Source of the DNA: UBA6165 sp044233745
Lineage (GTDB): Bacteria > Bacteroidota > Bacteroidia > Flavobacteriales_D > Crocinitomicaceae
DNA: 33,825 bases
Direction of reading: 5' to 3'
Assembly (NCBI GenBank): GCA_044233745.1
Contig: JBIIJN010000020.1
Span: forward strand, 1-33,825
The translations under genes were made by a program, and so were the position numbers. Each line of letters starts with the position of its first letter. Position 1 is the first letter of the stretch. Below the pieces are notes generated by a model, which was given only the letters and a program-made list of their open reading frames with translations, had not been told where the DNA came from and ran no database searches. Positions 1-6,483 of this stretch are shown piece after piece.

Positions 1-865
1 TCCATAGAAAGGTGTATGGCGCCTGACCACCGCTAACCGTAATTGTTGATGTTCCTGTGCATGTCGACTCGCCAACTGTGGCACACGGAAGCACGTTACA
101 GACGGCATAAGTTGGAGCTCCAGTACTCGACCAAGGTCCGCCATCTGGAATGCGGCGAATTGTATTTCCTTGGTGACTAGATGCATTCAAAGGACTAGCA
201 TAATTTTTTCTGTCATCCGGGATATTCGTATAACTGGGCAAATCAGCAATTGCAGGACACATGGTTGATGCTGGGGCACAGGGAGCAAAATCTACACTCG
301 CGCTACTTGCCCAACTCACAGCATCTTGTGCATTGCCGGCGGTATCATAAAAAGCAAACCATCCTCCTGCATTAGGAAACCAAACACGAGGACCTGCGCA
401 GCAAACACCCTCATCTGTAACATTTGGTGGCACGATAACCTCCAGCACATTTCCTCCATTGGCAACCAATAAATTTGAAGGCACAGGAGCAACATTGATT
501 CCGCGTACCATTACAAAACCACCTGGCGGAACAATTAAATTATCAGGTAAACGAACACCACCACTTCCTTCATTCGTGTAATTCCCTAAAAAAAAACAAG
601 AAATATCGACGGGTTCACACAAATTCGGGTTGTATAGTTCAATCCACTCACCTCTTCCCAAACCAATACCGGGCCCAGAAATTGAACCATCATCTGCCAA
701 GGGTGAAATCATCAATTCATTAATAAGAATTGAGGGACCTTCATAATTACAAGGCTGGCCTAGGCAATTGGTGTTCAAAGTACTTGAAAACTGCGAAGTC
801 ATCTGGGCATGACCAAGGCCAGAAAAAAGAAGAGCAATAGAAAAAAGAAAATAGTTATTAAACAT
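1..865 (-). CDS. Secreted lamin-tail-domain protein, N-terminal part (runs off the left edge)
   Basis: Open reading frame of 288 codons from an ATG at 865, still open at base 1, so the C-terminus is missing. Residues 1-20 form a signal peptide (MFNNYFLFSIALLFSGLGHA) cleaved before Q. From about residue 45 there is a lamin tail domain (LTD) pattern: INELMISP, then GEWIELYNP, a short Cys-containing strand, LPDNLIVPPGGFVMVRG and later WFAFYDTAGNAQDAVSWAS. LTDs in bacterial exported proteins are common in large Bacteroidota surface proteins and extracellular nucleases. The last visible residues (VSGGQAPYTFLW) match the start of a SprB-type repeat, which suggests a long repeat-bearing protein, probably with a T9SS sorting tail beyond the window. 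A promoter match lies just upstream. The LTD call is by motif; the catalytic or binding role cannot be told from this part. Confidence 0.8.
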   Translation of the reverse strand, partial: MFNNYFLFSIALLFSGLGHAQMTSQFSSTLNTNCLGQPCNYEGPSILINELMISPLADDGSISGPGIGLGRGEWIELYNPNLCEPVDISCFFLGNYTNEGSGGVRLPDNLIVPPGGFVMVRGINVAPVPSNLLVANGGNVLEVIVPPNVTDEGVCCAGPRVWFPNAGGWFAFYDTAGNAQDAVSWASSASVDFAPCAPASTMCPAIADLPSYTNIPDDRKNYASPLNASSHQGNTIRRIPDGGPWSSTGAPTYAVCNVLPCATVGESTCTGTSTITVSGGQAPYTFLW

Positions 866-884
866 GGTTTGCGTGTTTGGTTGC

Positions 885-914
885 CAAATATAAGCGCTTC
901 ATCAAACTTTCAAA
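885..914 (-). promoter_or_regulatory. Bacteroidota-type promoter of the lamin-tail-domain gene
   Basis: On the minus strand, TTTG (911-914) is followed after 18 bases by TATATTTG (885-892), a full match to the -33/-7 signature TTTG / TAnnTTTG. The -7 box ends about 19 bases before the ATG at 865, which supports that start. Confidence 0.6.
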
Positions 915-933
915 ATATCAGTTTATGAAAACC

Positions 934-1293
934 TCAAACAATTTTTAATTTTAATAAATCAGCTTTAATTTGTAGAAGTTTCATTTCTAGAAAGTCTGCA
1001 TCTAAATCGCCAATCGATTCACTGACTTCGATTTGTTTCGATTTGGATTTCAATGCCTTTTTAGCGCCGTCTAATGTATACCCTTTTACCTTTACCAAAT
1101 CGTGAATGCGATGCACGATTTCAATGTCCTTTGGAGTGAATTTCCGGTCTCCCTTGGCATTCTTTTTGGGATTGATGGCATCAAATTCCTTCTCCCAAAA
1201 ACGAATTAGAGAGGCATTAACTCCAAAAATGTCAGCTACTTCCCCAATTGAGTAGTAAAGTTTGTTAAAGTTTTGTGAAAAACGCTCTTCCAT
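934..1293 (-). CDS. MerR-family transcriptional regulator
   Basis: A 119-residue protein from the ATG at 1293. Residues about 12-80 form a MerR-type winged helix-turn-helix: KLYYSIGEVADIFGVNASLI, RFWEKEFDAINPKKNAKGDR, KFTPKDIEIVHRIHDLVKVK and GYTLDGAKKAL. The rest is a short charged, probably coiled tail with no cysteine-based metal site, so it is not one of the classical metal sensors. Single small MerR proteins of this type are widespread in Bacteroidota; their effector is unknown to me. The frame stays open upstream to a TTG at 1320, which would add nine residues. That TTG lies inside a good -7 box (TACCTTTG, 1318-1325), and the ATG is preceded by AGAGG, so I place the start at 1293. Divergent from the NlpC/P60 gene. 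Confidence 0.85.
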   Translation of the reverse strand: MEERFSQNFNKLYYSIGEVADIFGVNASLIRFWEKEFDAINPKKNAKGDRKFTPKDIEIVHRIHDLVKVKGYTLDGAKKALKSKSKQIEVSESIGDLDADFLEMKLLQIKADLLKLKIV

Positions 1294-1307
1294 GGCCTCT
1301 TCGTGAT

Positions 1308-1335
1308 TTTGGTTAGCCAAAGGTATGTATTTTTG
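1308..1335 (+). promoter_or_regulatory. Promoter of the NlpC/P60 gene (rightward)
   Basis: TTTG (1308-1311) is followed after 16 bases by TATTTTTG (1328-1335), a full match to TAnnTTTG. The -7 box ends 16 bases before the ATG at 1352. The two opposite -7 boxes are only two bases apart, so one polymerase would exclude the other. Confidence 0.5.
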
Positions 1336-1349
1336 TGCTCGATTTTAAA
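1318..1349 (-). promoter_or_regulatory. Promoter of the MerR-family gene (leftward)
   Basis: On the minus strand, TTTA (1346-1349) is followed after 20 bases by TACCTTTG (1318-1325), matching TAnnTTTG. The box overlaps the possible TTG start of the MerR gene, so transcription would begin downstream of that codon and the ATG at 1293 is preferred. The element is interleaved with the rightward promoter of the NlpC/P60 gene. Confidence 0.5.
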
Positions 1350-1351
1350 CT

Positions 1352-1870
1352 ATGCAGACGCTATTATTCACATTAGTATTCAACATGGTAGGATTAAATT
1401 TCTACGCAGACGGTGTTAAAAACAACGATGAAACTCCTGTTTTTGATTATTCGAGTGTAGAAATGCGCCGCGATTGTTTGATTGACTCTATGATGGTGCG
1501 AGCCACAGATTGTGTTGGCACGCGTTATTCATATGGAGGCACATCGAAATCAGGATTTGATTGCAGCGGTTTTATGAACTATATTTATTCTGCCTTCGAT
1601 ATCAGTTTACCGAGATCTTCTTCTGAAATTGCCAAATTGGGAACCAAAGTTGAATTAAACGATTTAGCTCCAGGCGATTTGGTTTTTTTTAATGGCAGAA
1701 AAGCAGGAGGCTCTCAAGTAGGACATGTAGGAATGGTAGTAGAAAAAACGGCTACTGGTTTTAAAATGATTCATGCTTCAGTTTCCAAAGGCGTGCGCAT
1801 CGATAATTATCATGATGCCTATTACAAGTCTCGTTTCCTATTTGGCAAGCGCTTGGAGTTGGTGAAATAA
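1352..1870 (+). CDS. Secreted NlpC/P60-family peptidoglycan hydrolase
   Basis: A 172-residue protein. The first 20 or so residues are hydrophobic (MQTLLFTLVFNMVGLNFYAD) and likely act as an export signal. Residues about 45-170 are an NlpC/P60 domain: the catalytic Cys sits in FDCSGF, the catalytic His in GHVGMVV, and the third polar residue is probably the His in MIHAS. The family hydrolyses amide bonds in cell-wall peptides, often D-Glu-gamma-diaminopimelate. A single catalytic domain with no SH3 or LysM targeting module fits a short periplasmic cell-wall enzyme. It is divergent from a MerR regulator with interleaved promoters, which suggests but does not prove control by it. Its stop codon abuts the stop codon of the convergent cyclase gene with no spacer. 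Confidence 0.9.
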   Translation: MQTLLFTLVFNMVGLNFYADGVKNNDETPVFDYSSVEMRRDCLIDSMMVRATDCVGTRYSYGGTSKSGFDCSGFMNYIYSAFDISLPRSSSEIAKLGTKVELNDLAPGDLVFFNGRKAGGSQVGHVGMVVEKTATGFKMIHASVSKGVRIDNYHDAYYKSRFLFGKRLELVK

Positions 1871-2629
1871 TCAAAGTCTTTCTATTGGATAAAGCACTGG
1901 TCTTGAAGGTGCCGCATCATTGTTGAACGCCGCTACTTGCAAATTAAGCGCGTAAACTCCGTCGGGAATTTCATTTGACACGTAAACAAATTCGGTAATG
2001 GTGGCCTGCTTACGCGGATTTTTAGGGTAGCACCAAAAGCGATGATGAAAATCCAAAACTCCACCATCCACTTCTCTATCTACACTAGGCAAATCAACCA
2101 AAAAATGATTGATGCCTTGATTCACCAACCAATCAGCCAACGCACCTTCAAAATACGGCGGATTAGAAGCAGAATAATTCTTAGATTTCTTGGACAAATC
2201 ATTCGGTTGCGTGCGCACAATTAGGGCATCAACCTGAGACAAATCCAAGTACTTCAATTGATTCAATGTAATGAGTTTATCAACCTCATTGTATTGTGCA
2301 TTCACGAAATTTTCAGGTTTTACAGTAACCAACATTGCTTTGAACCAGAAATCTTGTAAACAATCATTTACACTTACCCATTCCCGACTGATGTGTCCAT
2401 AACATTCTGTATGCGTGCCATGACCGTGCGGATTGAAACTGATGTCGCGAAAATTCACACCACCACCCTCTGCTACTGAACCCACAAATCCATTGGCGCG
2501 AACAGGTTCTATTTTGGGATAATCCACATACCAAGCGCGCGGATTGGCATCTTCCTTGGTTAGTTCGATTGACAAATCTTCACCGTGTTGAGTTTCAATG
2601 AACTCAGAATCATTTAAAAATAGGCGCAT
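1871..2629 (-). CDS. Cyclase-family / kynurenine formamidase-like metal hydrolase
   Basis: A 252-residue protein starting at MRLFLNDSEF. The motif HGHGTHTECYGH (about residue 70) corresponds to the HxGTHxD metal-binding signature of the cyclase/KynB superfamily (Pfam Cyclase), here with Glu in place of Asp. Further motifs are LIVRTQPND and FLVDLPSVDREVDGG, the latter carrying conserved Asp and Glu. Characterised members hydrolyse N-formylkynurenine or related amides and esters using zinc or manganese; the substrate here cannot be inferred, and no tryptophan-degradation genes are nearby. An in-frame extension reaches upstream to 2872 but lies over ribF on the opposite strand and is not protein-like, so I start at 2629. 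A weak -7 match (TACATTTA, 2651-2658, minus strand) sits 21 bases upstream. No signal peptide is visible. Confidence 0.85.
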   Translation of the reverse strand: MRLFLNDSEFIETQHGEDLSIELTKEDANPRAWYVDYPKIEPVRANGFVGSVAEGGGVNFRDISFNPHGHGTHTECYGHISREWVSVNDCLQDFWFKAMLVTVKPENFVNAQYNEVDKLITLNQLKYLDLSQVDALIVRTQPNDLSKKSKNYSASNPPYFEGALADWLVNQGINHFLVDLPSVDREVDGGVLDFHHRFWCYPKNPRKQATITEFVYVSNEIPDGVYALNLQVAAFNNDAAPSRPVLYPIERL

Positions 2630-2678
2630 AATCGAGAATATTAAGACGCGTAAATGTAGCCAAATTCCATGAATGTCG

Positions 2679-2686
2679 TAATTTTG
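2679..2686 (+). promoter_or_regulatory. -7 promoter box of ribF
   Basis: TAATTTTG matches TAnnTTTG and ends 18 bases before the GTG start of ribF. No clear TTTG -33 element is seen. It argues against the in-frame ATG at 2669, which lies upstream of the box. Confidence 0.4.
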
Positions 2687-2704
2687 CACCCTCATTATCG
2701 AAAC

Positions 2705-3664
2705 GTGAAAATTTTTGACGGACTTGAAGCTGAACTGAATATTCCAAACGCCCATATCACCATAGGCACATTCGACGGTGTGCATATTGGACATCAAAAA
2801 ATCATCAAACAGCTCAACGAAACCGCATTGAATAACAAAGGAGAAAGTGTACTCTTTACCTTTGATCCGCATCCCCGATTGGTGTTAAATCCGAATGCCC
2901 CAGTTTCTCTGCTTCAAACCAAAGAAGAAAAGCTAAACAAATTGGCCAGACTGGGTTTGAATAATGTGATTTTGTATCCTTTTAGCGTAGCATTTTCGCA
3001 AACACCAGCCGAGCAATTTATACAAGGTTTCCTGCTCGACAAGCTAAAAATGAAAGCCGTTGTGATTGGTTACGACCATCAATTCGGCAAAAATCGCGAA
3101 GGGAGTTTGGAACACTTTCAGAAATTGAGTTCAAAGTTTCATTTTACAGTTGAAGAAATTCCAGCCCAAGACATAGACGATATTCATGTGAGTTCCACAA
3201 AAATAAGAGCAGCACTCACGCAAGGCGATGTTAAAACCGCAAATGCTTATCTAGGAGAGCCTTTTCAATTGAATGGAACTGTGGTGCATGGTCAAGCCAT
3301 TGGGAAAACATTAGGCTATCCAACAGCCAATGTAAAACTCAACAATCCCAACAAAATTACACCTAAAAACGGCGTGTATTTGGTGCGTGTTAGGCTAGAA
3401 AAAAATCAGCATTTTGGTATGATGAATATTGGACTCAGACCCACTATTGCGCCTATTTCTAATTCGGAAAGTTCAATCGAAATACATATCTTTGACTTTC
3501 AAATGGATTTATATGGAAACGAACTACAAGTGGAATTACTCGCCTACATCAGAAACGAACAGCGTTTTGAGAATAAAGATGCCCTTGTGCAACAACTTCA
3601 ACTTGATGAGGCACAATGTAGGGCTCTTGCTGGCAATTTTTCTTTGCGCCCCTTCAGTCTTTAG
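2705..3664 (+). CDS. ribF: Bifunctional riboflavin kinase / FAD synthetase RibF
   Basis: A 319-residue protein from a GTG start, the usual length of the bifunctional enzyme. It phosphorylates riboflavin to FMN and adenylylates FMN to FAD in the cytoplasm. The N-terminal nucleotidyltransferase half shows GTFDGVHIGH (residues 21-30, HxGH site) and SSTKIRAAL. The C-terminal riboflavin kinase half shows GKTLGYPTANV, MMNIGLRPT and SSIEIHIFDF, whose Glu is the expected catalytic base. The start is inferred: homologues begin a few residues before the first strand, as MKIFDG does here, and a -7 box at 2679-2686 lies between this GTG and the next upstream ATG (2669). The last 59 bases overlap the following leucine-rich-repeat gene in another frame, suggesting co-transcription. 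Confidence 0.95.
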   Translation: MKIFDGLEAELNIPNAHITIGTFDGVHIGHQKIIKQLNETALNNKGESVLFTFDPHPRLVLNPNAPVSLLQTKEEKLNKLARLGLNNVILYPFSVAFSQTPAEQFIQGFLLDKLKMKAVVIGYDHQFGKNREGSLEHFQKLSSKFHFTVEEIPAQDIDDIHVSSTKIRAALTQGDVKTANAYLGEPFQLNGTVVHGQAIGKTLGYPTANVKLNNPNKITPKNGVYLVRVRLEKNQHFGMMNIGLRPTIAPISNSESSIEIHIFDFQMDLYGNELQVELLAYIRNEQRFENKDALVQQLQLDEAQCRALAGNFSLRPFSL

Positions 3665-4205
3665 CCAACGTAATGATGCCTACTTCAAGCCAACCATTGC
3701 TTGGGTGAGTTTAGAAGAAGCCAAACAAATGGACCCCGATGATGTATATCATTTGAAATTGAAAAAGAACAAATCAAATACCTTTCCCCAAGAAATATTT
3801 CAATTCAAAAATCTAAGATCTTTGAGCGTTAGCGGAATGAAACTGGATTCATTACCAGAAGAAATCGCAATATTTAAAAAACTCGAATTCATTGATTTCA
3901 GCAAAAACAATATTGAAACGCTGCCTTTGACTTTTTGCGAATTAAAATCATTGGAAACTATTGTGGCCAATCAAAATCCACTCGCCTATTTGCCCTATTG
4001 CCTAGGTAATTTAATCAATCTTGTTGCCATTGATCTCTGGGACACCGAAGTAAGTACTTTGCCTGAGTCTTTGGAGGATGTGAAAAGCCTGAAAATTGTT
4101 GATTTTCAAGGAATAGAACTCCGTCAAGAGGAACAAGATTTTCTCAAAAAGCGTTTCCCTGACGTGAAGTTCCGCTTTGACAAACCTTGCAATTGCTTCA
4201 AATAA
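3606..4205 (+). CDS. Small secreted leucine-rich-repeat protein
   Basis: A 199-residue protein whose ATG lies inside the 3' end of ribF. Residues 1-20 form a signal peptide (MRHNVGLLLAIFLCAPSVFS), cleaved before Q. From about residue 50 to 165 there are five or so leucine-rich repeats of about 23 residues, for example KLEFIDFSKNNIETLP and SLETIVANQNPLAYLP, of the typical bacterial LxxLxLxxNxLxxLP type. The tail ends in two cysteines (PCNCFK). LRRs form a curved binding surface, so a protein-binding role at the cell surface or in the periplasm is likely, but the partner is unknown. There is no T9SS sorting domain. An upstream in-frame extension within ribF is not protein-like; the signal peptide fixes the start at 3606. 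Linkage to ribF is probably only transcriptional. Confidence 0.8.
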   Translation: MRHNVGLLLAIFLCAPSVFSQRNDAYFKPTIAWVSLEEAKQMDPDDVYHLKLKKNKSNTFPQEIFQFKNLRSLSVSGMKLDSLPEEIAIFKKLEFIDFSKNNIETLPLTFCELKSLETIVANQNPLAYLPYCLGNLINLVAIDLWDTEVSTLPESLEDVKSLKIVDFQGIELRQEEQDFLKKRFPDVKFRFDKPCNCFK

Positions 4206-4250
4206 TTTTTGATTTTTTTTATCATGAGGATTCACAAATAAAAAAACCAT

Positions 4251-4258
4251 TATATTTG
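4251..4258 (+). promoter_or_regulatory. -7 promoter box of tRNA-Gln
   Basis: TATATTTG is a full match to TAnnTTTG and ends 10 bases before the tRNA, leaving room for a very short leader. A convincing -33 TTTG is not visible. Confidence 0.5.
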
Positions 4259-4268
4259 CACCCGATTT

Positions 4269-4339
4269 TGTCCCATGGTGTAACGGTAGCACTACAGTTT
4301 TTGGTACTGTCTGTCTAGGTTCGAATCCTGGTGGGACAA
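4269..4339 (+). tRNA. tRNA-Gln (anticodon TTG)
   Basis: A full cloverleaf of 71 bases can be drawn. The acceptor stem is TGTCCCA/TGGGACA, the D-stem GTGT/GCAC, and the anticodon stem ACAGT/ACTGT with loop TTTTGGT, so the anticodon is TTG and reads CAA. The T-stem CTAGG/CCTGG carries the loop TTCGAAT. The discriminator base is A and no CCA is encoded, as is usual in Bacteroidota. Confidence 0.95.
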
Positions 4340-4344
4340 CTTTC

Positions 4345-4371
4345 AAAACGGGTTTTTAAACCCGTTTTTTT
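4345..4371 (+). terminator. Rho-independent terminator after tRNA-Gln
   Basis: The hairpin AAAACGGGTT / AACCCGTTTT has a four-base TTTA loop and runs straight into a T tract. It starts six bases after the tRNA and implies that the next tRNA has its own promoter or depends on read-through. Confidence 0.8.
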
Positions 4372-4405
4372 CTTTTAAAATAGATTGAAGTTTTATACTT
4401 CTTTC

Positions 4406-4448
4406 GGTCCTATAGCTCTCCCGATAGACATCGGGAGGTTAGAGCACC
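4406..4448 (+). pseudogene. Truncated copy of the CAT-anticodon tRNA with a palindrome in its D-loop
   Basis: The first 13 bases (ggtcctatagctc, 4406-4418) are identical to the start of the tRNA at 4456. Bases 4438-4448 (gttagagcacc) are identical to its D-arm 3' side. Between them the normal D-loop bases agttg are replaced by most of the perfect inverted repeat CTCCCGAT-AGAC-ATCGGGAG (4418-4437). After 4448 the similarity stops, so the anticodon arm, T arm and 3' acceptor strand are missing. The D-stem GCTC/GAGC is preserved, so the palindrome would extend the D-arm as a long hairpin. It cannot be a functional tRNA; it is a partial duplication or an insertion product. Confidence 0.75.
4418..4437. 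repeat. Perfect 8-bp inverted repeat with 4-base loop
   Basis: CTCCCGAT-AGAC-ATCGGGAG. Similar CCCGATAG/CTATCGGG palindromes are, as far as I recall, dispersed in many Bacteroidota genomes; I cannot verify that here, and I see no second copy in this window. Confidence 0.7.
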
Positions 4449-4455
4449 GCAAATT

Positions 4456-4529
4456 GGTCCTATAGCTCAGTTGGTTAGAGCACCTGACTCATAATCAGGT
4501 GGTCCCTGGTTCGAGCCCAGGTGGGACCA
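4456..4529 (+). tRNA. tRNA with CAT anticodon (tRNA-Met, or tRNA-Ile2 read after lysidine modification)
   Basis: A full 74-base cloverleaf. The acceptor stem is GGTCCTA/TGGGACC, the D-stem GCTC/GAGC, and the anticodon stem CCTGA/TCAGG with loop CTCATAA, so the anticodon is CAT. The T-stem CCTGG/CCAGG carries loop TTCGAGC; the discriminator is A and no CCA is encoded. It is not the initiator, because the first acceptor pair is a normal G-C and the anticodon stem lacks three consecutive G-C pairs. C4-G69 and C5-G68 in the acceptor stem are features known to favour recognition by TilS in Escherichia coli, so Ile2 is a real alternative to elongator Met. A broken partial copy lies directly upstream. 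Confidence 0.9.
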
Positions 4530-4535
4530 CTCTTG

Positions 4536-4571
4536 AAAACCCAGTATAGATAAGTCTTTACTGGGTTTTTT
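4536..4571 (+). terminator. Rho-independent terminator after the CAT tRNA
   Basis: The stem AAAACCCAGTA (4536-4546) pairs with TACTGGGTTTT (4559-4569), with a 12-base loop and a T tract. The 178 bases from here to 4749 show no gene or other signal I can support. Confidence 0.75.
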
Positions 4572-4749
4572 ATGTTTTTAGTTTTAGGGTAAAAGCACCA
4601 AAATCTAGCCAAAAAAACCAAATGCATGCAAATTTATGTGGGTAAGATGCCATAATTTTAACCCACAAGGCAACATTAAACCTAGTACTTGACAAGCGAA
4701 GAGTAAAAAAGAATGGTACTTATACTTTAGTCTTTAAACTGACAGTTTC

Positions 4750-6483
4750 TTACCTCAAAATTTGTACGAATCCATGACCTATTTTTCCTGCTTGTGATTT
4801 GAATTTAAAGGTATAAACTCCATCAACTAGCGCTCTTCCCGAATCATCTTTTCCATCCCAATTGTTTTGGTAATCCGTTGAAGAGAAAACCACATTGCCC
4901 CAACGGTTAAGAATAATAACCTCCGTGTTTGCTGGTAAATTTTCAATTTCAAAAAAATCGTTGATACCATCACTATTTGGTGTAAAGACATTTGGGAATT
5001 CAAATGGAAGAATCGGTGTTATGGTATCCGTGCAATTAAACAAGGTGATATTTTGCGTGATAGTGTCTATATAGCAATCAAATTCAACAATAGTGGTAAT
5101 TTGATACGTTCCTATTTCAGAAAATTGATGGCTTGGATTTGAATCCGATGAACTATTATTTGCACCTGAATTTGGGTCACCAAAATTCCAATTTACTTGA
5201 TTGATGGGTGATGCTGTTTCAATTGAAAATGAAATAGAACTCTGCAAACATGAATCAGGAAGAAATGCAATGATTGAATTAGCCGCAAATCCACCAAGTG
5301 GAACTTGAGCCGGCAGGCCGAGTTGACACGTTGCAGGACCGAAACTGACAGCATTGGTTACATAATCGCAGCCTAGCCCCAATGAATTAGGACTTGAGAT
5401 CTCATCCAGCCTCTCGGCGTTACCTATTGCCACATACAATTTATTGTTTGGAGCTTGTTCGATTTGTAAACAGGGATAAACGATGGGTTCAAGAATTGGA
5501 GAATAAATTAAGGTGCTTGAAGACGCTATGGCAGCCGAAGTAAAAGTGCTTAAATTTAATTGATAAACCGAATTGATATTTGTATAGTAAAATTTTGATC
5601 CATCCGGAGAAAAACAAGCACCATATTTTCTGAGAAATCCTGGACTTGAATCATCTGTAACATTAACCGTTAAAGGGTTGCTTACAACTCCCGTTGTCTT
5701 ATTGAAATCGAAAAATTCAATGCGGTCACTCCAATCTACAGGCATACCAATCCGATTTCCATCAGGAGACGCATCCATTGCACCTGACCAAGCTTCAGTC
5801 GCACCGATGGGAACGCTCGCAAAAATTGAACCTACTGTACTTACAACGGGTTGTGCAGAGACACCACACGCATCAATTTTCCAAGCTAGAAATTCATTCG
5901 CATTCTTTTTATGAGCAATCACCCAAAAACCTTGTATTTCAGTACTTCTAATAACAATCAATTTTTCGGTTAAATCATTTGCTAGTGGCGTATTAATTGT
6001 TGCAACTTGGACATCTCCAAGACCTCCATTCAATGCCATGTCCACAACGCTATATCTCAAACCATTGTCAACAACCGGACTAAAGGAAAGCGCCTCCAGC
6101 TCTTCGAGTGTGAATAAATAATAGCGTTGGTTATCTTCAGGAAAAGGTACGATCAACGCTCCCTGGGTACATGAGTTATAAAATCCACCCAACAGATTTG
6201 AACCATTTGGCATAACCTGATTGTTTGCATTCCAGACCTTTCTACCATCGGTATAGAAAAGTAATTGTCCTGTGTTTGGGTCTGACACACTTGCCGTTGA
6301 TTCATTTGAATTGATGGCTGCATTGCTCGAACCTACTGGGATTGGACCTGAAAAATTTACGCGGGCTCCATAGCCAAAAATCCAATTATTGTTTTGCAAT
6401 TGTCCAAAAACAACAGGTGTTTGAAGTGTGAAAGTTAGGATAAGAAAAAGGGTATATTTTTTTAAAATGAGCATATAAATCAT
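4750..6483 (-). CDS. T9SS type B secreted protein: beta-propeller-like region, PKD domain, CHU_C tail
   Basis: A 577-residue protein. The N-terminus has a signal peptide ending ...TPVVFGQ (about 28 residues). Residues about 30-400 resemble the PD40/WD40-like propeller region common in Bacteroidota surface proteins, with NNWIFGYGARVNF, STASVSDPNTGQLLFYTDGR and RYYLFTLEE. A PKD domain follows at about 410-485 (VNWNFGDPNSG ... HQFSEIGTYQI). Residues about 493-577 are a gliding-motility/CHU_C type B sorting domain: FPNVFTPNSDGINDFFEI, ILNRWGNVVF, WDGKDDSGR and DGVYTFKFK. Export through the T9SS to the surface or medium is expected. The ATG overlaps the stop of the upstream type B gene as ATGA, which supports this start and indicates translational coupling. 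The actual binding role is unknown. Confidence 0.9.
   Translation of the reverse strand: MIYMLILKKYTLFLILTFTLQTPVVFGQLQNNNWIFGYGARVNFSGPIPVGSSNAAINSNESTASVSDPNTGQLLFYTDGRKVWNANNQVMPNGSNLLGGFYNSCTQGALIVPFPEDNQRYYLFTLEELEALSFSPVVDNGLRYSVVDMALNGGLGDVQVATINTPLANDLTEKLIVIRSTEIQGFWVIAHKKNANEFLAWKIDACGVSAQPVVSTVGSIFASVPIGATEAWSGAMDASPDGNRIGMPVDWSDRIEFFDFNKTTGVVSNPLTVNVTDDSSPGFLRKYGACFSPDGSKFYYTNINSVYQLNLSTFTSAAIASSSTLIYSPILEPIVYPCLQIEQAPNNKLYVAIGNAERLDEISSPNSLGLGCDYVTNAVSFGPATCQLGLPAQVPLGGFAANSIIAFLPDSCLQSSISFSIETASPINQVNWNFGDPNSGANNSSSDSNPSHQFSEIGTYQITTIVEFDCYIDTITQNITLFNCTDTITPILPFEFPNVFTPNSDGINDFFEIENLPANTEVIILNRWGNVVFSSTDYQNNWDGKDDSGRALVDGVYTFKFKSQAGKIGHGFVQILR

Noticed and set aside
4011..4346. 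Minus-strand open frame running across tRNA-Gln and the end of the LRR gene
   Set aside because: It overlaps a perfect tRNA cloverleaf and a signal-peptide-bearing gene on the other strand; it is a shadow frame.
4269..4529. Integrated element at the tRNA genes
   Set aside because: No integrase, direct att repeats around a gene block, or mobile genes are present nearby; only the small palindromic partial copy is seen.
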